A DNA stretch of 44,592 bases from Alteraurantiacibacter aquimixticola. Lineage in GTDB: Bacteria; Pseudomonadota; Alphaproteobacteria; Sphingomonadales; Sphingomonadaceae. Of the stretch, positions 34,098 to 42,464 are shown piece after piece; position 1 is the first letter of the stretch; each line of letters begins with the position of its first letter. A program made the position numbers and the translations under genes. The stretch is from NCBI RefSeq assembly GCF_004965515.1, contig NZ_SSHH01000001.1, positions 1,264,444 through 1,309,035 of the forward strand. The letters are read 5' to 3'. The notes under the pieces are model-generated. The model saw only the letters and a program-made list of their open reading frames with translations. It did not search any database and was not told the origin of the DNA.

Positions 34098-35016
34098 AAT
34101 CCCCCAGGTCGGCAAACGTGTCGACGATGCCACCGGAACCGAGACCGTCGGCCATGAATGGGACGGGATCGAGGAGCTGAACACCCCGCTGCCGCGCTGG
34201 TGGCTGTGGACCTTCTATGCCACCTGCGTCTGGGCGTTGGGTTACGTGATCCTCTATCCCGCGATCCCGCTGCTCGACAAGGGCACGGAAGGCGCGCTCG
34301 GATGGACCAGTCGCGGCCAGCTGACCGAGGAACTGGCAGCCGAAGCCGCTGCGCGCGCGCCGGTGATGGAGGCGGTCGCCACCACCCCGCTGGAACGCCT
34401 GCAGGAAGATGCCGGCCTGATGCAACAGGCCGTCGCCGGCGGTGCCGCGGCCTTCCGCGTTCACTGCGTACAGTGCCACGGCGCCAATGCGGCGGGTAGC
34501 GAGGGCTATCCTAACCTGACCGATGACGAATGGCTGTGGGGCGGCGATCTCGCGGCGATCGAATACACGCTAACCAATGGCATCCGCCATCCGGGCGCTA
34601 CACAGACACGCACCAGCTTGATGCCCGCCTTCGGACGCGACGGCATCCTGTCGGGTGAGCAAGTGAACAGCGTAACCAACTATGTCCTGTCGTTGACGGG
34701 CGAGGGCAGTGCCACTGCCGCAGGTGCCGAGCTGTTCGCCAATAACTGCGCCGTGTGCCACGGGGCGGATGGCGGCGGGCTCCGCCAGTTCGGTACGCCC
34801 AGCCTCAACGATGCCGTCTGGCTCTATGGCGACAGCCGCGAGGCGATCCGCCGCCAGATCTTCGAGCCGCGCCACGGCGTGATGCCGGCCTGGGAAGAAC
34901 GGCTCGACCCGGCGACCATCCGCATGCTGGCGGCCTATGTCCATTCTCTGGGGGGAGGGGAAGACTTCGTGGAGGCCGTCGAACTGGCGGCAGCTGAACC
35001 CAATGAACAAGACTGA
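34087..35016 (+). CDS. ccoP: cbb3-type cytochrome oxidase subunit III (di-haem cytochrome c)
   Basis: The 309-residue protein has an N-terminal membrane helix (about 39-58) after 'HEWDGIEELNTPLPRWWLWT', the CcoP signature. Two c-type haem motifs, 'CVQCHGANAAG' and 'CAVCHGADGGG', follow. It takes electrons from the bc1 complex or soluble cytochromes and passes them to CcoO. It overlaps ccoQ by 11 bases upstream and ccoG by 14 bases downstream. Confidence 0.97.
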   Translation: MANEIPQVGKRVDDATGTETVGHEWDGIEELNTPLPRWWLWTFYATCVWALGYVILYPAIPLLDKGTEGALGWTSRGQLTEELAAEAAARAPVMEAVATTPLERLQEDAGLMQQAVAGGAAAFRVHCVQCHGANAAGSEGYPNLTDDEWLWGGDLAAIEYTLTNGIRHPGATQTRTSLMPAFGRDGILSGEQVNSVTNYVLSLTGEGSATAAGAELFANNCAVCHGADGGGLRQFGTPSLNDAVWLYGDSREAIRRQIFEPRHGVMPAWEERLDPATIRMLAAYVHSLGGGEDFVEAVELAAAEPNEQD

Positions 35017-36460
35017 CCCGGCCATCCACCACAGCCCGCTGGGCGATTACCAGGCGCGCAAGTCGGTCCATCCGAAGCGCATCGACGGTCCGTTCCGCCG
35101 CTTCAAGTGGCTGATCATGCTCGTCACGCTGGGGATCTATTACGGTACGCCGTGGCTCCGCTGGGACCGCGGGCCTTACGCGCCCGACCAGGCGGTGCTT
35201 GTGGATGTCGCCAACCGGCGCTTCTACATGTTCGATATCGAGATCTGGCCGCACGAATTCTACTTCGTGGCCGGATTGCTGATCATGGCGGGGATCGGCC
35301 TGTTCCTCGTCACCAGCGCTGTCGGCCGGGCATGGTGCGGATATAGCTGCCCGCAGACGGTGTGGACCGACCTTTTCCAGCATGTCGACCGCTTCGTCGA
35401 TGGCGACCGTAATGCGCGCATGCGCCTGGAAGCGGCGCCGTGGACTTGGGGCAAGGTCACTCGCCGCCTCGCCAAATGGGCGATCTACCTCGTGATCGCC
35501 TTCTGGACCGGCGGCGCCTGGATCATGTATTTCGCCGATGCACCGACCATGGTGCGCGACTTCTGGGCGGGGGAGGCGGCACCAGTCGCCTATATCACCG
35601 TCGCCGTGCTGACCGCGGCCACCTTCATCCTCGGCGGTTTCATGCGCGAGCAGGTGTGCATCTATATGTGCCCCTGGCCGCGCATCCAGAGTGCGCTGAT
35701 GGACGAGCATTCGCTGCAGGTGACCTACAAGGACTGGCGTGGCGAAAAGCGTGGCAGTGTGAAGAAGGCGGCGAAGGACCCTGCAGCCTATGGCGACTGC
35801 GTCGACTGCAACATGTGCGTCGCCGTTTGTCCCACGGGCTGGGACATCCGCAAGGGGCCGGACATCTCCTGCATCACCTGCGGCTTGTGCATCGATGCTT
35901 GCGACCGGGTGATGAAGGATGTCGACCGCCCGCGCGGCCTGATCGACTACATCACGCTGGACGACGCTGAGGCGGAGGCCAAGGGCGCGCCAACGCGGCC
36001 AGCGTGGAGGGCGCTGCTGCGGCCCCGGACCATCGTCTATTTCATCGTCTGGTCGGGGCTCGGGCTGGGCCTGCTGTTCCTGCTCGGCACGCGTCAGCAT
36101 ACCGAAATCACCGCCGCGCCCGATCGTAACCCAGCCTACACGGTGATGCGCGACGGATCGGTGCGCAACAATTTCACGGTCAAGCTGCGCAACATGGAAG
36201 CACGCCCGCGTGATATGCTGGTCTCGCTCGAAGGTCTCGAAGGCGGCAGCATGTGGAGCGACGAGATCAGCGCCGATGACGCGGCTCGCCAGCTCGAATT
36301 CGCCGTCGATGCCGATGCGACCGAGACTTTGCGCATCTACGTCATCGCCCCACGCGGAACGGCGACACAGGACTTCGCCTTCACCGTGGAAGCGCAGGAC
36401 GAACAGCGCGAAACAGACAGCGTCGATGCGCGCTTCGAAACCCCGTCGGGAGGATCATGA
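35003..36460 (+). CDS. ccoG: Cytochrome oxidase accessory protein CcoG (FixG)
   Basis: CcoG is a membrane iron-sulfur protein that reduces copper for cbb3 assembly. The 485-residue protein shows several membrane helices and two clusters in 'CVDCNMCVAVCPTGWDIR' and 'CITCGLCIDACDRV', plus 'CGYSCPQTVWTDLF'. A C-terminal immunoglobulin-like domain follows. The ATG at 35003 lies 14 bases inside the end of ccoP and gives the expected N-terminus 'MNKTDPAIHHSPLGDYQARK'. Its stop overlaps the next ATG. Confidence 0.95.
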   Translation: MNKTDPAIHHSPLGDYQARKSVHPKRIDGPFRRFKWLIMLVTLGIYYGTPWLRWDRGPYAPDQAVLVDVANRRFYMFDIEIWPHEFYFVAGLLIMAGIGLFLVTSAVGRAWCGYSCPQTVWTDLFQHVDRFVDGDRNARMRLEAAPWTWGKVTRRLAKWAIYLVIAFWTGGAWIMYFADAPTMVRDFWAGEAAPVAYITVAVLTAATFILGGFMREQVCIYMCPWPRIQSALMDEHSLQVTYKDWRGEKRGSVKKAAKDPAAYGDCVDCNMCVAVCPTGWDIRKGPDISCITCGLCIDACDRVMKDVDRPRGLIDYITLDDAEAEAKGAPTRPAWRALLRPRTIVYFIVWSGLGLGLLFLLGTRQHTEITAAPDRNPAYTVMRDGSVRNNFTVKLRNMEARPRDMLVSLEGLEGGSMWSDEISADDAARQLEFAVDADATETLRIYVIAPRGTATQDFAFTVEAQDEQRETDSVDARFETPSGGS

Positions 36461-36906
36461 TGGAACGCAGGTTTACCGGTTGGCACATGGCGGCGATGAT
36501 GGTCGCCTTCTTCGGCGTGGTGATCGCGGTCAATGTCACCATGGCGCGCATCGCCATCGGCAGTTTCGGCGGCGTGGTGGTCGAGAATTCCTATGTCGCC
36601 AGCCAGGAATTCAATGGCTGGCTGAAGCAGGCCGAGGAGCAGTCTAAGCTGGGCTGGGACGTGTCTACGACGCGCGACGAGATGGGCCTCGTCCATGTCG
36701 ACGTGACCGGCGCGCCCGATGCGCTGGCCGTCACCGCAAATGCCCGCCACCCGTTGGGAAGCCAGCCCGACCGTCCGCTTACCTTCGCGCGTGTTTCCGA
36801 GGGACATTATGTCGCCACCGAGCCGCTTCCCGGAGGACGCTGGATCCTGCGCCTGCAGCTTGCTGCGGGCAGCGATCAGTGGCGTAGCGAGGACGAACTG
36901 CCTTGA
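36457..36906 (+). CDS. ccoH: cbb3 oxidase assembly protein FixH/CcoH
   Basis: The 149-residue protein has one N-terminal helix (about 8-30, 'GWHMAAMMVAFFGVVIAVNV') and a periplasmic beta domain with the FixH patterns 'FGGVVVENSYVASQEFNGWL' and 'PLPGGRWILRLQ'. CcoH helps assemble the complex. The ATG at 36457 overlaps the ccoG stop; the next ATG at 36460 has better spacing from GGAGG. The stop overlaps the TTG start of ccoI. Confidence 0.92.
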   Translation: MMERRFTGWHMAAMMVAFFGVVIAVNVTMARIAIGSFGGVVVENSYVASQEFNGWLKQAEEQSKLGWDVSTTRDEMGLVHVDVTGAPDALAVTANARHPLGSQPDRPLTFARVSEGHYVATEPLPGGRWILRLQLAAGSDQWRSEDELP

Positions 36907-39023
36907 GCGCGCTGGAGGCCATTCCCGCCGCTGAGTCGGAGACGAGCGTGCTGGCAGTGCCGGGCGCGCATTGTGCGGGCTGCATGAGCAAGATCGAGCG
37001 TGGTCTCAATGCTTTACCGCAGGTCGAGAGCGCGCGTGTGAACCTCACTGCGCGCACCGTTACCGTCACCCATGACATCTCGCTCGACGATCATGCGCTG
37101 GTGGAGGAGCTGGCGAAGATCGGCTTCGAGGCGAAGCGCCGCAAGAAGGAGAACGCCAAGCCTTTTTCAGCGGTCAAGCCGTTGCTCGGCCCGCTTGCCG
37201 TCGCGGGTTTTGCTGCGATGAACATCATGCTGCTTTCGGTCAGCGTGTGGTCGGGGGCCGAAGGTTCGACGCGCCACCTGTTCCACTGGCTCTCCGCGCT
37301 GATTGCGCTGCCGGCAGTCGCCTATGCCGGGCAGCCCTTCTTCAAGTCTGCGTGGGGCGCGCTGAAGCACGGGCGCACCAATATGGATGTGCCGATCTCC
37401 ATTGGCGTGATCATCGCCTGCTGCCTCAGCCTGTACGAAGTGATCGTGGGCGGCGAGCATGCATGGTTCGACAGCGCGCTGATGCTGCTTGCCTTCCTGC
37501 TGGCGGGGCGAGTGCTCGATGCGATGATGCGCGACCGCGCGCGCCATGCGGTGGATGCGCTGCTGGGGCAGGCGGCCGAGGGCGCGCTGGTCTTGAGCGA
37601 GGGCGGGGCGCTCGAATGGATCGCCGCCGAGAACCTTGAACCCGGCATGGTCATGCGCGTCGCAGCCGGAGAACGCCTGGCGGCCGACGGCACCATCCTG
37701 CGCGGCGCGAGCCGTTTCGACCAGTCGCTGCTTACGGGTGAGACCGATCCGGTCGCCGCGCAGCAGGGTGACAAGGCGCTCGCCGGCACGCTCAATGTCG
37801 ATGCCCCGGTGGATATCGAAGTGAGCCATGCAGGCCGCGACACGACGCTGGCCGAGATCGCGCGACTGATGGAAGCGAGCACGCAGAACCGCAGCCGCTA
37901 TGTCCGCATCGCCGACCGTGCCGCCCGGCTCTATGCGCCCGCCGTCCACTCGCTGGCCGCGCTCGCCGTTGTCGGGTGGCTGGTGGCGGGGGCGAGCCTT
38001 TACGAAGCGCTGGTGATCGGCGTTGCCGTTCTGATCATCACCTGCCCTTGCGCATTGGGCCTCGCTGTTCCGGTGGCTCAAGTCGTCGCCAGCGGATCGC
38101 TGCTGCGCGCGGGGATCATGGTGAAGGACGGTTCCGCGCTCGAACGCCTTGCTGGCGTCAATCGTGCATTGCTCGACAAGACGGGCACGCTGACGCTGGG
38201 AAGGCCGGTACCCGATGCCGTGACGCTCGATACCCTTTCGGAGGCGGAGGCGGGCATCGCCCTCGCTCTCGCATCGCATAGCCGCCACCCGCTCTCGCGG
38301 GGCCTTGCAGATGCCCTGATGGCGCGCGGGGTGGTCCCCGTTTCACTCGAAGAAGTGAAAGAGGTGCCGGGGGTCGGAGTCGAAGCGGCCTGGCAGGGCG
38401 TGAAGGTGGCGCTCACTCGCCCGGAAGGCACCACCAGCATGGGCGTGGCGCTGGCGATCGAAGTGCAGCCCACACGGCTGATTCCCTTCGCAGACCGGCT
38501 GCGCGATGATGCGCGCGAGGCTCTGGACGGGCTGGCGAAGCTGGGCATTTCCTCCTCCATCATGTCGGGTGACAATGCCCAGGCCGTGGCGCAGGTCGCA
38601 CGGGAGACGGGGCTGACGGGTCAGGCCGGGGCCTCTCCGGCTGACAAGCAGGCGGCTATCGCGCGATTGCAGGCTGCTGGTAGCCGCGTGTTGATGGTGG
38701 GGGACGGGCTCAATGACGGCCCCGCGCTCGCCGCCGCCGATGCCTCCATCGCGCCGGGCAGCGCCAGCGATGTGGGCATGCAGGCGGCCGACTTCGTTTT
38801 CGTGCAGGAATCGCTTTCCGCCCTGCCGCGCGCCGTGCGGGCAGCGCGGGCGACGATGCGGGTGGTGAAGCAGAACTTCGCGCTCGCGATCACCTACAAT
38901 GTGCTGGCGGTGCCGCTGGCGTTGCTCGGTTATGTCACTCCATTGATGGCGGCGATCGCCATGTCCGCCAGCTCGCTGATCGTGGTCGGCAATTCGCTGC
39001 GCCTGGTGAGGGCGGCGAAATGA
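36903..39023 (+). CDS. ccoI: Copper-translocating P-type ATPase CcoI (FixI)
   Basis: CcoI exports copper to the periplasm for CuB insertion into CcoN. The 706-residue product begins with a heavy-metal domain with the CxxC 'GAHCAGCMSKIE'. Later motifs are 'FDQSLLTGETDPVAA', the CPC transport site in 'LIITCPCALGLAVPV', the phosphorylation site 'DKTGTLTLG', the HP motif 'SRHPLSRGL' and 'GDGLNDGPAL'. The start codon is TTG at 36903, overlapping the ccoH stop (TTGA). The stop overlaps the ccoS ATG. Confidence 0.95.
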   Translation: MSALEAIPAAESETSVLAVPGAHCAGCMSKIERGLNALPQVESARVNLTARTVTVTHDISLDDHALVEELAKIGFEAKRRKKENAKPFSAVKPLLGPLAVAGFAAMNIMLLSVSVWSGAEGSTRHLFHWLSALIALPAVAYAGQPFFKSAWGALKHGRTNMDVPISIGVIIACCLSLYEVIVGGEHAWFDSALMLLAFLLAGRVLDAMMRDRARHAVDALLGQAAEGALVLSEGGALEWIAAENLEPGMVMRVAAGERLAADGTILRGASRFDQSLLTGETDPVAAQQGDKALAGTLNVDAPVDIEVSHAGRDTTLAEIARLMEASTQNRSRYVRIADRAARLYAPAVHSLAALAVVGWLVAGASLYEALVIGVAVLIITCPCALGLAVPVAQVVASGSLLRAGIMVKDGSALERLAGVNRALLDKTGTLTLGRPVPDAVTLDTLSEAEAGIALALASHSRHPLSRGLADALMARGVVPVSLEEVKEVPGVGVEAAWQGVKVALTRPEGTTSMGVALAIEVQPTRLIPFADRLRDDAREALDGLAKLGISSSIMSGDNAQAVAQVARETGLTGQAGASPADKQAAIARLQAAGSRVLMVGDGLNDGPALAAADASIAPGSASDVGMQAADFVFVQESLSALPRAVRAARATMRVVKQNFALAITYNVLAVPLALLGYVTPLMAAIAMSASSLIVVGNSLRLVRAAK

Positions 39024-39178
39024 ACGGGCTGGTGTTGCTGATCCCCGTGGCGCTGGGGCTGGGCCTGATCGGGCTTGGCGCTTTCTTCTGGGCCATGCGC
39101 AGCGGCCAGTTCGACGATCCGGACGGTGCCGCCGCGCGCATCCTGATCGACGACGAGGACGAGGACGAACCGCAATGA
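39020..39178 (+). CDS. ccoS: cbb3 oxidase maturation protein CcoS
   Basis: The 52-residue protein has one membrane helix (about 3-24) followed by the CcoS signature 'RSGQFDDPDGAAARIL' and an acidic tail. CcoS is needed for cofactor insertion into the oxidase. It overlaps ccoI and the next gene by ATGA on both sides. Confidence 0.93.
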   Translation: MNGLVLLIPVALGLGLIGLGAFFWAMRSGQFDDPDGAAARILIDDEDEDEPQ

Positions 39179-39405
39179 GCAGCCCTATCGGCGTTGCCCT
39201 CTTCGCGCTGCTGCCCGCCATGGTTGGCCCGCTCCCGCTGGAGCAGGGTAGCCGAGCGCTGGTCCTCGCCATTTGCGGCGGTGGAGAAGCCACCATCAGC
39301 CTCGAACGCGAGGACGGCGCGATGCCGCCTCTCGCCACCACGCCATGTTGCGCCAAGGGGTGCCGTAGCAGCGGCAAACGCAAGCTTCTTGATCCAAGCC
39401 AATGA
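39175..39405 (+). CDS. Small cysteine-containing protein at the end of the cbb3 operon
   Basis: The gene encodes 76 residues. It has a hydrophobic start ('GVALFALLPAMVGPLPLEQG') that may act as a signal or anchor, then 'RALVLAICGGGEATISLERE' and a tail 'CCAKGCRSSGKRKLLDPSQ'. I know similar short sphingomonad proteins with a CC-x3-C tail but no function. The ATG overlaps the ccoS stop (ATGA), so it is translated with the cbb3 assembly genes. A metal-binding role (copper?) is conceivable from the cysteines, but not shown. Confidence 0.7.
   Translation: MSSPIGVALFALLPAMVGPLPLEQGSRALVLAICGGGEATISLEREDGAMPPLATTPCCAKGCRSSGKRKLLDPSQ
39389..39402. promoter_or_regulatory. Weak FNR-like site upstream of hemN
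   Basis: TTGATCCAAGCCAA has a perfect left half-site and three of five bases in the right half. It lies 26 bases before the hemN ATG, inside the end of the preceding gene. FnrL controls hemN in other alphaproteobacteria. Confidence 0.35.
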
Positions 39406-39427
39406 ATTGAACGGCGGGAGCTGTCAG

Positions 39428-40753
39428 ATGGACCGCATGTGGCCTTATCATCCAAACCTGCTCGCAACGCCCGTTCCGCGCTACACGAGCTATCCCACCG
39501 CCGCCGAGTTCGGCCCTGACATCACGCAGCAGCGCCATCGCGATGCGATAGGCACGGCAACGGGCGATATCTCGCTCTACGTGCATATCCCATTCTGCGA
39601 GAAGATCTGCTGGTATTGCGGCTGCAATACCGCCGCAGCCAATCGCGCGCAGCGCCTCGCCAGCTACCTTGATGCTTTGCACAAGGAGATTGAGCTGGTC
39701 GGCGAGATGCTGCCCGCCAATGCCCGCGTGAAGCGCATCGCCTTTGGCGGTGGCAGCCCCAATGCGATCTCGCCGGTCGATTTCGTCCGGCTGTTCGACA
39801 AGCTGGTGCTGCATTTCCCGCTCGACGATCCGCTGGTGTCGGTGGAACTCGATCCGCGCACGCTGGACAATGGCTGGGAGGCCGTTTTCGGAGCAGTCGG
39901 CGCCAGCCATGCCAGCCTTGGCGTGCAGACCTTCTCTCCGAAGTTGCAGGCCGCCATCGGCCGTGAGCAGCCGCGCGCAATGATCGAAAACGCAGTGGAT
40001 CTGCTGCGCAAGGCGGGCATCACCTCGCTCAATTTCGACCTGATGTACGGCCTGCCCGGCCAGACGATGGACGATCTGCACGAGACGCTGGAACTCGCGG
40101 CGCAGGACGGGGCGGACCGCATCGCCCTGTTCGGCTATGCCCACGTCCCGCATATGCTGCCGCGCCAGCGCAAGATCGATGCCAGCGCCTTGCCCGATGG
40201 CGAAACGCGCTTTGCCATGGCGCGCGATGGCCATGCGCAGCTGGTCGATGCGGGCTATACGGCGGTCGGTTTCGACCATTTCGCGCTGCCGGGGGACCCG
40301 CTGGCGCAGGCGATGGAATCGGGCCGTCTCCGGCGCAACTTTCAGGGCTTCACCGACGACCAGGCCGAAGTGCTGATCGGTCTTGGCGCCTCGTCCATTT
40401 CCAGCTTCCCGGACCTGCTGGTGCAGAATGAGAAGAATGCCGGTCGCTATCGCATGCTGATGTCGCAAAGCCAGATGCCGACCGCAAACGGGAAGGTGCG
40501 TAGCATCGAGGATCGCCGGCGTGGCGCGGTGATCGAGGAATTGCTCTGCCGTGGCAGGGCGCGCGTGGCCCGCGACTTGCTGGAAGACGCAAGCGAACGG
40601 CTGCGCCCCTATCTGGAACCGGGCCTGGCGCGGATCGAGAGTGGCAACATGCTGGTGATTACGCGCAATGCCTTGCCCTATGCGCGCAGCATTGCCGCCG
40701 CCTTCGATCCTTATCGCCAACAGAGCGCCACGCGCTTTAGCTCTGCCATCTGA
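39428..40753 (+). CDS. hemN: Oxygen-independent coproporphyrinogen III dehydrogenase
   Basis: HemN is a radical-SAM enzyme that oxidatively decarboxylates coproporphyrinogen III in haem synthesis when oxygen is low. The 441-residue product has the start 'PVPRYTSYPTAAEF', the cluster motif CxxxCxxC in 'PFCEKICWYCGCNT', 'RIAFGGGSPNAISP' and 'FDLMYGLPGQT'. GGGAG sits before the ATG at 39428. Its place after the cbb3 operon provides haem for the oxidase, as in other alphaproteobacteria, and fits control by the nearby FNR protein. Confidence 0.96.
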   Translation: MDRMWPYHPNLLATPVPRYTSYPTAAEFGPDITQQRHRDAIGTATGDISLYVHIPFCEKICWYCGCNTAAANRAQRLASYLDALHKEIELVGEMLPANARVKRIAFGGGSPNAISPVDFVRLFDKLVLHFPLDDPLVSVELDPRTLDNGWEAVFGAVGASHASLGVQTFSPKLQAAIGREQPRAMIENAVDLLRKAGITSLNFDLMYGLPGQTMDDLHETLELAAQDGADRIALFGYAHVPHMLPRQRKIDASALPDGETRFAMARDGHAQLVDAGYTAVGFDHFALPGDPLAQAMESGRLRRNFQGFTDDQAEVLIGLGASSISSFPDLLVQNEKNAGRYRMLMSQSQMPTANGKVRSIEDRRRGAVIEELLCRGRARVARDLLEDASERLRPYLEPGLARIESGNMLVITRNALPYARSIAAAFDPYRQQSATRFSSAI

Positions 40754-40780
40754 CTTCTCCGCATCCGGTCGAGAAAAAAG

Positions 40781-40810
40781 AGGGGCGGTCCGCATTTGCG
40801 AGCCGCCCCT
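40781..40810. terminator. Bidirectional terminator between hemN and the carotenoid-oxygenase gene
   Basis: The 8-base stem aggggcgg/ccgcccct (40781-40788, 40803-40810) has an A run ('gaaaaaag') on the left and 'tttg' on the right. It can end both convergent transcripts. Confidence 0.8.
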
Positions 40811-40843
40811 TTTGAAAGGTTGGGATGGGAACTGAATGTCGCG

Positions 40844-42304
40844 TCAAGCGGCGTCCAGCATATCCGCTGCAGCCCAGTTGCCGTGAAGCCCCTGGCGCAG
40901 GCGAATGGGGAGTTTGGCGCGCGCGACGGGCCCCTTGGCCACGTCGGTCGCGTCAAAAATGCACAGGTCGGAATAGTTGCGCACATGGTCGTCCACCAGC
41001 GCGACCAGCCAGCCGTCGCCCTCCGGCGAATCCTTGCTGCGCGGGATGAAGCACGGCTCCTGGATCGAACCGTCAGGCCCGCACCACCAGCTCTCCTCCT
41101 TGCCCGTCTCAAGGTTGAAATGGGTCAGCGTGTTGATGACGCCGGCAAAGGGGCCGGGAGGGCCGTTATAGGGCTTGTCGAGATCGTAGGTGATCATCCA
41201 GCCGTGGTGATAGGGCTTGCCCGCCATGCGATCGTCGATGCGCGGGAACTCGCCGGGCGCCTCCCCCAGCTTGGTCACGCTTTCGACCACGTCTTCGTTG
41301 GAAGCGAGGTCGACGGTGATGCGCGAAAGCTCGGTCATCGCCAGTTCGGGATCGAAGGGCGCGCCGTCCTTGTCGGGGAAGAAGGGCAGGCTGCCGATCT
41401 TGGAGACGGGGGTGTCGAGATGCACCTTCGTCCCTTCGGCAAAGGCGTTCATCACGTGGCAGGAACAGATGCCGACATCGTGCTTGAACCAGCGCATGTC
41501 GCTGCCGTCGCTGTCACGCCGCATGACGCCGAGATAGGTGGGCAGCGAGCGGTCGTAATAGAAATGCGGCCGGTCCTGCTCGAGCACCGAGGGGTCCGAA
41601 TTATAGGGCGAGACCGGGATCACGATGTAATCGCCCGCGATGCAGAAATCGTGCAGCATGGTATAATAGGGCACTTCGAATTCGGCCTTGCGGACGACAT
41701 GGCCGTCACGGTCGATCTCGAAATAGGTGGCATCGCGCGAAAGGTCGCCCTTGCTGGCATAGGCGATGTTGCACAGGTTCCCCGTTTCCATGTCGATCTT
41801 GGGGTGCGCGCCGAAGGTGCGCAGGTCGAGTTCGCCGTCCCAATCGGTATAGCCGTCGGTTTCCAGCGAGGCCTTGTCCATGACGAGGCAGGGGCTGTCC
41901 TCCTTCATCGCCAGCAAGTCGCCATTGAAGACGAGGACGTTGGTGTTGGCCGTGCCGCGAAACTGCCCCTCGACCGAAGGGTCGTCGGTCCGCGGATTGC
42001 GGTAGGAGCCGAACAGCGCGCGGCCGGCGGCGTTTTCCAGCTTCCACTTGTCCGTGCGCGCATAGCGCTGCTTCAGGGAGATGCGCCCGTCCTTCACGCG
42101 GAACATCGTCACCATGCCATCGCCGTTGAAGAACTGGTCGCCCGGCTTGCGCGGCGCGAACTGCGGATCGGGATGCACGCGGTAGAAAGCGCCATCCATG
42201 TCGGCGGGCACTTCGCCTTCGATCTCGAGGTCCGATATATCGCCTTCCAGCCGCACCAAGCGCAGCACGTCGGCATAAATCGGTTCCTGCGGAAAATGCA
42301 CCAT
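40844..42304 (-). CDS. Carotenoid-oxygenase-family dioxygenase
   Basis: The 486-residue protein is of the iron-dependent family that splits C=C bonds in carotenoids, stilbenes and related compounds. The four iron-binding histidines are recognisable in 'TFGAHPKIDM', 'TMLHDFCIAG', 'CSCHVMNAFAE' and 'QGLHGNWAAAD'. Family blocks 'DGAFYRVHPDPQF' and 'NGDGMVTMFR' are present. I start it at 42304, because the longer ATG at 42319 would place its ribosome site inside the gene. Bacterial members next to ring-cleavage genes often act on lignin-derived stilbenes (lignostilbene dioxygenases), and ligAB lies upstream, so that is the most likely substrate class. A carotenoid substrate cannot be excluded. 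Confidence 0.9.
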   Translation of the reverse strand: MVHFPQEPIYADVLRLVRLEGDISDLEIEGEVPADMDGAFYRVHPDPQFAPRKPGDQFFNGDGMVTMFRVKDGRISLKQRYARTDKWKLENAAGRALFGSYRNPRTDDPSVEGQFRGTANTNVLVFNGDLLAMKEDSPCLVMDKASLETDGYTDWDGELDLRTFGAHPKIDMETGNLCNIAYASKGDLSRDATYFEIDRDGHVVRKAEFEVPYYTMLHDFCIAGDYIVIPVSPYNSDPSVLEQDRPHFYYDRSLPTYLGVMRRDSDGSDMRWFKHDVGICSCHVMNAFAEGTKVHLDTPVSKIGSLPFFPDKDGAPFDPELAMTELSRITVDLASNEDVVESVTKLGEAPGEFPRIDDRMAGKPYHHGWMITYDLDKPYNGPPGPFAGVINTLTHFNLETGKEESWWCGPDGSIQEPCFIPRSKDSPEGDGWLVALVDDHVRNYSDLCIFDATDVAKGPVARAKLPIRLRQGLHGNWAAADMLDAA

Positions 42305-42331
42305 CTCGCCTCTCCTCAATGCGAATCTTCC

Positions 42332-42343
42332 TAACGGTCGTTA
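42332..42343. promoter_or_regulatory. Operator-like inverted repeat upstream of the carotenoid-oxygenase gene
   Basis: TAACG-GT-CGTTA is a perfect 5-base inverted repeat with a 2-base centre, 28 bases before the ATG at 42304. It has the shape of a TetR-type operator. No regulator gene is adjacent. Confidence 0.45.
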
Positions 42344-42410
42344 CGATAGGCGGTGGCGGGAAGGGTTCTTTGACGGGGGTCAAGAAGAGGGGTGCTGCGG
42401 CCAAGAAAAA

Positions 42411-42441
42411 GGCCGGGTCGGTGCCTTCACACCGCCCGGCC
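42411..42441 (-). terminator. Terminator after ligB
   Basis: Read on the minus strand, the stem ggccggg-cggtg/caccg-a-cccggcc (one extra base on one arm, six-base loop) is followed by 'tttttctt'. It lies 24 bases after the ligB stop, so ligAB and the carotenoid-oxygenase gene are probably separate transcripts. Confidence 0.85.
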
Positions 42442-42464
42442 ACTCAGGGTCCTGGTGGGATGGG

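Noticed and set aside
40796..42334. 512-codon plus-strand frame opposite the carotenoid-oxygenase gene
   Set aside because: The minus-strand gene has all four iron histidines; the plus-strand frame is composition-driven.
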